Positions 29,101 through 41,100 of a stretch of DNA of 64,000 nt are shown here, piece by piece (within the stretch, counting starts at the first letter, position 1; each line of letters begins with the position of its first letter). The notes below the pieces were generated by a model. That model was given only the letters and a program-made list of their open reading frames with translations. It was not told where the DNA came from and did not search any database. This DNA comes from Gambelia wislizenii (Eukaryota > Chordata > Lepidosauria > Squamata > Crotaphytidae). The stretch spans positions 248,809,187 to 248,873,186 of the forward strand of contig JAUMIR010000001.1 of NCBI GenBank assembly GCA_030847615.1, written 5' to 3'. The translations under genes and the position numbers were made by a program.

Positions 29101-32100
29101 TCGCATCCTTGATTGACAGCCAAAAAAAAAAAAAATCCCGGTAGGCTAAACATGTGTAAACAGCAAAAGCACGGGATATAAGAATGCGAGACCAATAAAA
29201 AGAAATGGAACTTTTGTCGTGTAAATATCAATCACGGGATCTTCCAGGATTTCCTAAAGAGTGACAAAAATCGTCTAAACAGCGTGGGACAGATACGGGA
29301 TCAGGAAGTCACGGTAAGCCCCACGACAAAAACTGCCGTGTAACTGACACCCCGGAGGGCTGGTATAAAAAGTCTCTGATCGCACCAGGAGCTGACAGCT
29401 ATTCTTGGATAAATAAAATGTGCATGAAACCAGGGCCGGTTTAAGGAATTTTGGGGGGCCCTGCAATGCTTTATTTTGGGGGCCCCATATGTTTATCTCA
29501 GGTCAATGTAACCTAACCTATTCACCGTACAGGATGTTCAGATTACAGTAGGATCCCCGTGTCCATGGATTCATTATCCATGGGACACAAACCACACCTA
29601 CCATAGAGTCTTCCTAGAAAATGTGTCCTCCCTAACTGTTTTCTAGGCCCTCCAAGGCAACTCTATTATATTTTAAACCAGAACTCCCATTATTTTCAAT
29701 GGTGTTCACTATTATTCATGGTTTTCAGAATCCACGCCCCCCCCCCAAACCAATCCCCAGTGGATAAGAGGGGGCTACTGTATTACATAATTTGCCACCA
29801 ATAATTTAGTTTAAAAACTATATTATAGGCACTAACATAATATTTTTTGTTTATTAGCAATTAACGTAATGGTGTAGATTTCCTCAAAGAAAAGAAAGAG
29901 TGGACTACAAGCTGAACATGAGTTAGCAGTGTGATGCAGCAGCAAAAAATGCCAATGTGATTCTAGGCTGCATTAATAGGAGTAGTGTCGAGATCAAGGG
30001 AAGTAATAGTATCACTCCATTCTGCTTTGGTCAGACCTCACCTGGAATACCGTTTCCAGTTCTGCGCACAACAATTCAAGAAAGAAACTGAGAAGGATGG
30101 TGGGAGGTCTGGAAGCCATTACGCCCTATGAGGAACGGCTTAGGGAGCTGGGTATGCTTAGCCTGGAGAAGAGAAGGTTGAGAGGTGACATGATAGCCAT
30201 GTTTAAATATTTGAAGGGATGTCATACTGAGGAAGGAGCAATATTGTTTTCTGCTGCTCCAGAGACTAGGACATGGAGCCATGGGTTCAAACTACAGGAA
30301 AAGAGATTCCACCTGAGTATTAGGAAGAACTTCCTGACAGTAAGATCTGTTCGGAAATGGAATATACTGCTGCCTTATAGTGTGGTGGAGTCTCCTTCTT
30401 TGGGTTTTTTTAAACATAGGTTGGATGGCCATCTGTCAGGAATACTTGGATTGTGTGTTCCTGCAGGACAGAAGCTGATCGGATGGGATGGCTGTTGGGG
30501 TCCCTTCCAGCCCTATGATTCTAGGCTGCATTCAGAGCCTGGGAAAGTTACTCTTGGATTACACCTCCCAGAATCCTCCTGCCAGCACCCTTCTCAAGGT
30601 CTGGTTGCATTGTTCCTTTTCCAGCATTCTCTAGCCCAGTGGTTCTTAACTTGGGGTCCACAATGTCCTCACAGGGGGTCCACAAAGGCTTGAAGGCTGC
30701 TTGGCCCACCTCCTCCCTGTAGTGGAGCAGCCACGTGACAGGAACCAAGGCAAAGGCTGGCTGGCTTGGCCTGCACATTGCCATTCAATCCACTCCAGCC
30801 AAAAACTTGCAGGAAGAAGCAAGAGTGCCTCTGAGGGAAAGTTTAATGGATGGTGTAATTATATTGCTGTTGTTGTTGGTTATTATTATTAGCTATTACT
30901 ATTAGGGTTTTAAATCTTGAGTTAAGTCTTGGGGCAACAAAAGATATTTAAAGGGGGTCCCTGGTAAAGAAAAAGTTAAGAACCACTGCTCTAGGCCAAT
31001 GCCTCTCACATAACACTAATGGGATACTGATGTTTTAGTGACAACAATAAAACCATTGTTCCCAGTAATATTACTCCAAATTTTAATTTATATTCTTTAT
31101 ATTCTTCTGTTAAAAGAGCTAGAGTGTTGTAGAAGTTTCAGCATTTCACTATGACTATGGAGACCAGGATTTGAATCCTTACTCAGCCATGAATGCCCAC
31201 TGGCTGACCTTGGGCAAGTCACACTCTCTCAGCCTCAAAGGAAGGCAAAGGCACACCCCCTTTGAACAAACCTTGCCTAGAAAACCCCATGATAGGTTCG
31301 GCTTAGTCAGAAATGACTTGAAGGCACATAGGCAAACACACACAACTTTCTTTTGCAGGCTGAACTCAGTTGGCAGCAAGGGGAGGAAGCTGAAGAAGAC
31401 CAAGGGGGAAAGGGAGGGGAGAGGAACCAAGACAGGTTAAAAGCAGCTGGAAAGATGGGCTGGAGGGGATCTATGTGGAAGGAAGGAAAGGGAAGGAAAG
31501 AAGGAAGGAAGGAAGGAAGAAAGAAGCCCTTTCTGAGGAAGACAACCCTCAAATTCCCCCTCTCTCTCACACACACACATACTCGCCCTCTCCGACATGC
31601 CTGGCTGGTTTGCATTTTTCAGCAGCAAACTCCCTCCAGCTTCTGCCACGGAGGGCTGCTGCTTCTTCCTCTTTAGTTTGGGAGACACTGTTTTGTTTGT
31701 TTTTTTTAAAAAGCCAGCATGAGGTTTTTGGAGGAGGAGGGTAGGAGGGGGCTACAAAGCAGCAGTTCCTCCTGGCTGTCTCCTTCGTCAGATTAAGGAG
31801 GCCAGCATGGGGCCCTCTCTTGACCTCGCCCTCTCCCAATACTGATTTGGAAGACAGGTTAAACCGACCCTGCGTGGAACTCCAAAATAAAACCAGAAAG
31901 AATTGGAACAAAATCTGTGACTTTCTGCTCTTTTTAATCAGTCTGGATGTACCCTAAATCACACAGCTAGTTGCATTAGGTTCACAATCAGATTGATTTC
32001 TAGTCTGGAGAAAGGGGAGGGGACAGGCCAAGAGAAGGGGCAGAATTTGCCCTGTTTTAGTACCCAATGAATACTGCAAGAGCCCCTTGGTAAAGAAGCA

Positions 32101-35100
32101 AAGCAGTATATCCCCTTCCACTTTAATTTTCACACACACACACACGGCAGTTTGATACTGCTTTAACTGCCATGGTTCCATGCTATGGAATTCTAAGATT
32201 TGTAGTTTTGTAAGATATTTCACCACCTCTGTCAGAGTTCTGGTGCCATAATAAACTACAAATTCCAGGATTCCATAGGATGGAGTAATGATAGTTAAAG
32301 TGGTGTCAAACTGCATTATTTCTGCAGTGTGCCAGCAGACAGTGCGAGATACCAGAAACAAAATAAGGGATTATCATCTTCTTTATCATGTTCTACTTGT
32401 CAGCTTCTTCTGAGTATTGGATTAGATGTTGTTGGAAACAACACACTAGTCTTATGAGCCTCTAGTTTGACATAGTAAGGTATTGCTTACATGCTGCTCT
32501 TGTGGCCATCCCAATCCCAATCTCCTCCTCCATTTTTTCCTTGAAACATCATACACACATACAGTATCTGTACGTGCATACTGGAGCTTAAGGAACACTG
32601 GAGCTTAAGGCTAGCAGCTATGTATTACCTGGTGTTTGTTCCAGATGATAGAGTGTGGTTAGCAGCAGTGGTTCCTTTATGGCCTTGATCACAGCGACTC
32701 ATTTGAGGAGCAGTCATTGGCCTGTTTGTTTGTTTGTTTAAAAAACAAAACACAACAACCCTGTGAGAACTCATTCTAGCGACAAGCACTGAATTTGCCA
32801 TGATTTTTTAAAAATCACCCACACGTTATGATCAAAGCTGATAATTTGCTTTTGTCCCCAAGTTTCTCAGTTACACAAATTTGATTAATCATATTTTGAA
32901 ACAGAAAAAAACACTCTTCAATAAAAATTCAAATCTGAGGTGTGCTTATTTCAATGATCCTTTGGTAAATCAAGTTAATCCTCATTGTAATTTTAAAGAC
33001 AAATGCCCATTTTAACTAAGGGAAGGTATATAAATAAAATGGAATAAATGTTCTTCACTTCATGTGTTCTCTGAGGTCACAGTCACAAAGATGAGGCCTC
33101 TCACCTGGTAAGAACTTCCACGCTGTACAAAAGGGCTTGCAAGGACGTAGCAAGGGCTGCTGTTGCTGCAATTTCTTCTCGAGCAGCTGTCACTGTCTCC
33201 ACTTGTGAGGTTTGTCTCTTCAGCCTCTGAAGGTAACAGGGAACCAGGGCTTCAAGGACCATCAGCATCTGAAGACTGATGCAATGTGCATCATTGGAAA
33301 ATGAAATCGAAGTGAGTGTGTGGTTGAGAAGAATAGTACAGAACTGCAATGAGGGGACAGGTGTCTAGAAATAAGGGTTGCTGAAGCAAGTCTAAATGAT
33401 GGAAAGACTATTCTACATAGGGGGTGCCACCATACTAAATACCCTGCTCCAAACAACTGAAGAGTGGGCCTCAAGACCTTATGGCACCAGGAGGGTCGCT
33501 CTAGATGACTGCAAAGACTTGAATAGGTCTATGAGGAAGAAGGTGGCCTCACAAGTAAGCAAAAGCCTAGTTGTTTAAGGATGAATATACAGTTGCCCCT
33601 TCCAATTCATGGGGGTTAGGGGTACAGGACCCCCGCAAAAGTAAAAAAACGATGAATAAAAAAAGTATGCAAAAAACAGGGGGGTCCCTTGAGGGGAGCT
33701 TTTCTCCTCCTCCTCCTCCTGGCCTCTGTCGCTGAGATTTGCGGGCAGGGAACACCGTCCTCTCCCCATCCTCATCCTCCTTGTGAGGAGGCAAGTCACC
33801 TGATCTCAATGTGGAGGTATTGCTGGACACAGGCGTGGCACAAGTGGTGCAGGCATGAGAGTAGCTGTGGCGCATTGCCTTCTGTCTGCCGGACCAGGCA
33901 CAGTGGGCACTCCAGCTCTGAGACTCGCCGTCCTGGCCCACTCCAGCTCCAGCTCCTCCTGTGGCTGAAGGCGAGGAAGGCTCCCCATGTGCGGCCTCAT
34001 GGGCGGCCTCAGAGCTGGAGTGCCCAGTGTGCCTGGTCCGGCAGACAGAAGGCAACGCACCACGGATCCTCTTGTGCCTGCACCACTCATGCTATTCTTT
34101 CTTTTCCAACTCCACAAATACACAAAACCAAGAAAAGGAAATACGGGAATGGGAAAGGGTGACTATATTAACAACCAAATTTTAATCTTGGCCTAGTAGC
34201 AAATAAGCAGCCAGCATGATTCCTTCAGCAGGGGTGTTATATGCTGCTGCTATGTCACCTCCCTCAGCAGCTTATGCAAACCATTCCGCACTAACTCCAG
34301 CTTCTGGAACAGGACATGAGTGCTATGCACATGAGGAGCCCTGGTGGCACAGTGGTTAAATGCTGGTACTGCAGCCACAACACTGTGAGTTTAATCATAC
34401 AGAGCTCCAAGACTGACTCAGCCTTCAATCCTTCTGTAAGTCAGTAAAACGAATACCCAGCTTGTTGGGGACAACTAGCTAATATATTATAAACCACTTA
34501 GGGAGTGCTTTGCACTGATAAGCGGTACAGAAATATAAATGCTATTGCTATGCATAGGTTTTCTGAAGCAGAAAATGTCACAACAGGAACTTGGCAGGAG
34601 TGCCCCAATCAAAGCCCATTGTTCATCTTTTGAGTGGAAAGATGGAAGCAAAACTCCTGCACCTGAACAGGGCTTTCAATCCCTAGAAAGATATGTACAC
34701 ACCATTTATCTGAGCATGCTTTTCCTGCAGCTAGGTTTTGGTGTGGTCCTTTAAGATTACATTCAGAGTGGACTTTTGAGATCACTTTGTATGAAAGTCT
34801 AAGGGAGCAGACAGAAAGGCTCTGCCCACCTGAAATTATTAAAATTCAGATGAAACTGAGAAACATTGCCAAGAAATTCTGAAAACTTTTATTGAGTTAA
34901 TGGTAGGATTCCCTAAATTTCATTGAAATATCAGGGGGAAAGCCAACCATATTGTGTATAGGCATCCCCCACTTATTTGACGGGTTAGGGACCAGAGCAT
35001 TGTCAAAAAGTGGAAATGGTTGAAAAGTAGAACCCAGCCTTTTTTTTTTTTTTTAGTGTGCAAATGCAAGACTGGACACTAGATGGTGCCAAATCAGCTG

Positions 35101-38100
35101 GGGAGGGGGGGAAACGTGCCAAGTTGACTGAGAGGAAAAAAGAGTAGTGTGTGGTTGAAAGAACAGACCAGGGGTCAAAACTGCAGTACATGGCAACAAT
35201 GAAATGTCAAAAAACAAGTTGTTGAAAAGTGGGGGATGCCTGGAAATACTTTTTTAAAAGAAGCCACTTTCGTTTCAATTACATATTAAACATTTTTACT
35301 GGGGTCTTTTCCTATGTGTTTGACACACTGACTCTAGTTCTTTGCAGTGGCATTGAGGAACAAAACAACAGCAAGCAAACAAAACCCCAAGCAGATGTTA
35401 CCTTCTGAATGACTCGGGGGCATATGCTACAACTGTTACACACAACTTGATGGCCTCACTGATGGAAAAGGTCAAGTCCTCATTGCCATAGCAGAAATCT
35501 GAGGAGGAAAAACAGACACCAATTATGTGAAAATGTGAGTAATACCAGGAAAGTAAGATCTTTTCAACAGTTCAATTGCAGTCTGCTAACTAGATTATTG
35601 AACTTTCATCAGATATTCTTCTGATCTGAGGCAAGTAATTATTTTTCAGTTTTAGTTGCTGATTTATATAATAGATTTATCCCAAAGGGATATTGTAAGG
35701 ATGGTAGCAAAAAGGGAAGTCTGACTTGTCTGGAGCTTTAGAGACAGCTTATTAATCGGAAAAAATAAAACACCAGAAACCTGCAACTGTGTCATTAATT
35801 TCAGCAGTACAATGGGGCAGTAGCTGAATACAAGGATATAAGCCCTATATAACATTTTGGGACTTTCAAGTAAACGTGGATATGATTGCATTGTAATTAA
35901 AGTGCAAGAACAGGGTTCCAATTACTTATAAAATCCAGGAACCACAGATTAGGCTACAGCCATTTACAACAAGTGAAAAAAACATATACGGTACTACATA
36001 AAAGCCTGTAATCCTAAACTAGTTTGTTAACATTTATTGGACTGTTTTGGCAATTTAGTACTTAGAAGAATGAAACAGAAAACAAATGTTTGTGTGATGG
36101 CTACTATGAACTGAATAGTAGCAACGGTAGGACAACTGTGCTTTTAGCCTCTTCCATGTTTATAAGCAAAGTAGTGCAACCACAAGGTCCATTTATATTA
36201 TTAATTTTAACTCTATGTTATTTTTTTAAAAAACCAAACATATTTTGAAGAATGACAGCAAGAAAAGTGTATCTTTCATAGAAAAGGCTAATTATTAAAA
36301 GAATCTTTGAAAATACCTAATGATTTCAGTGGTTTTTCTGCTTTCACTAATTCTAGAATGTCCAGATTGTCCGGAGTGTCTCCTTCTAAAGACTGGAGCA
36401 GGTCAAAGAGGCACTGAGCTGAGAGCCCCTTGCTGGGTCCATTGTTTGTAGCATCCTATATTCAAAAAGGAAAAGAAAATTAATGTTACTCTGATTTTCC
36501 AGATTCCCATTTCAATTTCTTTTATGCTTACAAATGTTAAGTGGTTCCCTTTTGGATATGTGAATGTTTTACATGAGTACTGCTGGTTTTAGCCCAGGCT
36601 GTACCTGGTGGCTGTATGACACATGTGCAAAAACCAAACAAACAAAGCTCTAAGATGGCATTGCCTCAAGATGGTTGTAATTTCTAAGAGACAGAGACTG
36701 ATCTGTACTGAGCTGGGTAAAATCAGGAAGTCTAGAATGGTAGTGGGCCAAACTAGATTATTGATGCAATGTTACCTGTCTATTCTTTGTTTTATTTTAT
36801 TAAACAGTAACTGAGGGCAATTCAAATCAGTACAGAGACGGTGCTGTGTTTGTGGGCACTTGGTATTTGTGTTTAACCCTCCCCTTGCCATAGTCCTGAT
36901 GAAAATCATATTCCTGAAGGTGCTATTTGCCATATTGATGCCTGCAGAAAAGAAGGTTCTTGCCCACTCTCCACAGCCAATTGCAGTTTGAGATGACAGT
37001 TCCATTTGGAATTAGTTAAAAACTTTTCAGGTGGGTTTAAAATTTTTGGAGCTTAACTTCTTACTGGAACCCAAGAGAGTAGAAATAACTTGGCGAGATT
37101 AATCAAGATCTTTCAGAGCCTGTTGCTCAGCCTCCAGGTGGCTAGCTGGAGCCAGTCTACATCTGGGTTCTGAAAGGGACAGAAGGTCTGAATACAGGAG
37201 AAGGAACCATGACTCTACTATTGCTAGGTGTAGTAGGACTGAAGACCAGGGCCTCCTGGTCCAGGAGGGGGATATTATGACAATTTGAGTCTTCTCTTCC
37301 TGCACCTTCTTGATCACTGGCCTAGGAGTGGAAGAGGAGGGAAGAAACGGAGAAGATCTTAAACTCATCAGCAGTGAAGGCCATCAATCCCCTCTCCATA
37401 TTGGGTGCAAAATCTGGTGTAGAACCTGGACAGTTTGTGATTACTGTGAGATGCAAACATGTCCATGGTCACTTCTCTAAAACGCTGTTGAATCGAATGG
37501 AAAACAACCATGTTCAAACTCTGAAGTAGAACACGTCTCCACAGATAATCTGCCTGAGAATTCACTGAGCTGTCTGAGAGGCTTATTGCACAAGGACACA
37601 AAATGGCAGTGCAGCCGGAACGTTTCACCCTTCATTTTGCCTCACCACATAACATTGGTGTTCTTCAGCTGTTCTTCCTTTCCAGTCCCATGGGAGAAAA
37701 ATCTGTTCGAAAAAAGACTTGTGTTTACTACTGTCTTCCATGGGATTGGAACAGAAGAACAGCTGAAAAACACTGATATCATGCGGTGAAGCAAAATGGA
37801 AGGTGAAACATTCCAGCTGCACTGCTGCTTTACTTCCTCATGCAATAAGCCTCAGATATATTAGTAATCTATTTGCCCAGCTGAATGGTAGGGCTACCTC
37901 CCTATAAAGGGATGTTGACTTGGATCCCCTTGATTTGTAACACAAGAACATGCTGTGATGTTGTCCATGAGAAGCACTGCATGTCTCCTTCAGAGAAGAG
38001 GGGTGAAATGGAGTAGAGCTAAATGAGCAGCTCATAACTCTAACCAGTTTATACTGTGTTTTTTCTTCTGCAGTCCCCTACAGGCCTTGACCCATTTGGC

Positions 38101-41100
38101 CCTGCCAATGGGCTCTGCAGCTGAGGAGACTGGAATCTGTGGTTACTTGTATTTGGTGCTTCAAGAAAGAAGTACCCCTTGCTAGAATTCTGGGACAAGG
38201 CTACCCCATCAGGGAATGTCTTAGCTATGGAGGAAGCACAGGAATATTAGTACTGATGAGCTATATGGTCTTGATAAGGCTTGATAAATCGCTGAAGTGG
38301 CCTGGAGTAGAATCTGGCCCTATTTGGGTTGTTGACATTGGAAGGTACAGGAGTCTAGCCAATGTCATTAAATCTGCCATGTGGAAAGAATGATCTGCTT
38401 CCTTCATCCCTGGCCATCTATGATGAGACAACATGTCTGAATATGGCTTAGGTGTCTGAAATCCACTGCACATAGGCCAAAATCACAAAGTCAAGTGACA
38501 GGCCTTTCCCCACATGGGACCAACTGAAGTTTTAACTGTGTACAATATATTTTACTTAAATGTGCATTCTTAATGTGGGGATCTAGGACTGGGATGCTGA
38601 ATGGGAAGGAGATCAAGTATGCTAACACTCCTCTTTAAGCAATGGGCTAGATGGTATCCTCAAAGAGAGAATTTTTGCAACCAAATCTGCTTAGTCATCT
38701 ATGTTAATTACCAAGAAAAGGTTTCTTTGCATGAATCACAATATCATGTGAATTGCATGGACATGTACAGTTGTTGTATATGCATAAAATGTAGGTAAAA
38801 CAGGAGTGCTTTTTGGGTTACTACAGTCACAGCTATCTTGACTATGCTGTTTTTGCTGGCCAAATCAGTATGTGTGGCCTCTAACAATTATCATATAGCC
38901 AAAAATAAAACCATCAAAATTGTTAAAACGAAAACTGATACAGGATACTTACAGGGAACTCCAGAAGAGGCGCAACACTAGCAAACAATTGTAGTACAAA
39001 GGGCTTACGATGGAGAATGTAAAACTGGCGGCAGGCAAATTCAATAGCTTGACGCAGTTGTGGGTTGCTTTCATAGTCAGCATATACCTGGGCAAAGAGA
39101 AAATACTTCAAAACACTGTTTGTTCATAAGATAAAACAGCCCTGTGCTGGAAAAAAATCCACATTTTCCAAAATGAGGCCACACATATGCTCGCCCCCCC
39201 CTTCTCCTTTTTTTTCTTTCATGTTCTCTCTCTGTATACACATACACAAAGTGACAGATATTCTTTTGCTTTTGTGGGACTCCCTGCTTTTGGATTTTAT
39301 ATTGCTCTGAAAAATGGGTATATTAGGGGTAGGCAACTGCATGGGGAGGCAGGTTTTGCCCCCACACCTGCCCATGCCCGCCTGTGGGCTTCACAAACAC
39401 ATTCAAACATGTGGGAAGTGACATCATGCCACTTCCAATCACCATTTCAGCTGGTTTTCAGCTAAAAAATGGGATAGGGTGGTTCAGAAAGGGGGTGAAA
39501 AAGCTGAACTGCTTTTTGTAGATGTTTTTCTTGCATTTTGGGTATGTTTTCAGCTGAAAAAATTGTTCCCAAATCAGGTTGAATGGGGAGGGGAGTATCA
39601 CATGTTTTTGGGTGACTGCTGGGGCCAGGTAATTAAGGTTACGATGGGTTGCATAAGGCCCATGTGCTGTAATTTTCTTATCCCTGGACTATGTCCTTAA
39701 ATTCTGGAATGAAAAAATAGTCACTATATATATGTGTGTGTGTATATATACACACACAAACACACACTCACACAAAAAAGACTGTAAGGAATTTCTATAT
39801 TTCAGAGGAAGGCAATGGCAAACCATCCCTGAGTATTCCATACCTATGAAAACCCGATGAAATTAACAGGGTTGCCATAAGTCAGCAGGCAATGTGAAAG
39901 CACATTTACACGCAAAAAGTCCAAGGAACAAAATCTGCACATTCTTCCCACATCAAGGACCTCCAAAGCAAGTTCAGTATTCCCAAATTGGCTAGACCTT
40001 TTTATCCTAACAGAACAGAATTAATGGCTAGTTCAGTCTTGTTCATAATTCACGCAGGAGAGATTCACCTGAAGCATAGTGGGAAGGATCCACTGGTATC
40101 CACTAAGAGAGAAGAGGTGGTTGAAATGCACTGCTGTGTTGATGACAGTGGCAGCATACTGCCTTAACAGAGCACTGTCCTCAGGGTGTAGGATCAGAGC
40201 TCCATTGAATACATTCAAGAATAGCATAATTTCATCCCCCCAGGGAAATTCACTGGGCATTCCTAGAAACATCTCCTCCAGCAGTTTAATCCATAGGCTT
40301 TTCTGAAGAGTGTCAAGGCCAAAGAGTTCCTTTCCAGCTAGAAGAACAAGGACAATTATATTAGATTCAAAGCCAGGAACTTATTTCAAAGAAGAATATA
40401 TGTCCTTCCTAAGAAAATCTCCATGCTGTTCACCAAGCAGTAGCTTCCATAGATGTATTAGGGGCTAGGGGGCTGGCTGTGGTTGCTATGGTTACAGAAC
40501 AAATATTCAGAAGAGCCACTGGATCCTTATCTTCTTATACCTTTCTGAACCAACAGTAATTTCATTAAATTACTAATCATTACACTAAGGACTTTATCAG
40601 ACATAGCAAAAATCATGTGATAATGGCACGATAATATCATTACCGGATCAAATGAACAGACAATGAAGTCCTCCTCCTGTGGAAAATGTGTGCCAGGTGC
40701 AAATATGGTGTCATATTTTATTGACAGGATAACCAGTCAATAGATCCTTAATATCGATTTACAGTAGCACCCCCGTATCCGTGGGGGATTGGCTCCGGGG
40801 CCTCCCACAAATGGTGAATTCCGTGCATAATAGAGAACGCCATCCCAGAGGGCCATCCCGGGGGAAGGGTGGAGGTGAGTTAGGTCCTCCCCCCTCCCTT
40901 CCCCCTTTGCCCCCACAATGGTCCTACCATGGCGGCGATTGCAGGGGCGAAGGGGAAAGGGGAAGAGATTGCTCTCTCCCTTCCCCTTGGAGGGTTCCTG
41001 TCACCACAGCGGCAATCACAGGAGTGGAGGGGGATGGGAGGAGAAGTGATCTTGTCCCCTCTTTGTCCCTGCCATGGCCCTGCTGTGGTGGTGATTATGG

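Noticed and set aside
31353..31911. Several overlapping 80-115 codon frames
   Set aside because: Produced by (GGAA)n, (CA)n and poly-T tracts; composition is low-complexity.
33276..33349. Upstream extension of the open frame before UNC80 e14 ([12 protein letters not shown]...)
   Set aside because: The frame is open by chance. Phase with e13 and the UNC80 order FRSLQML require the acceptor at 33276-33277.
33961..34185. RING-like open frames as a possible small functional gene
   Set aside because: The RING is incomplete, lies inside transposon termini, and exists as a mutually inverted duplicate.
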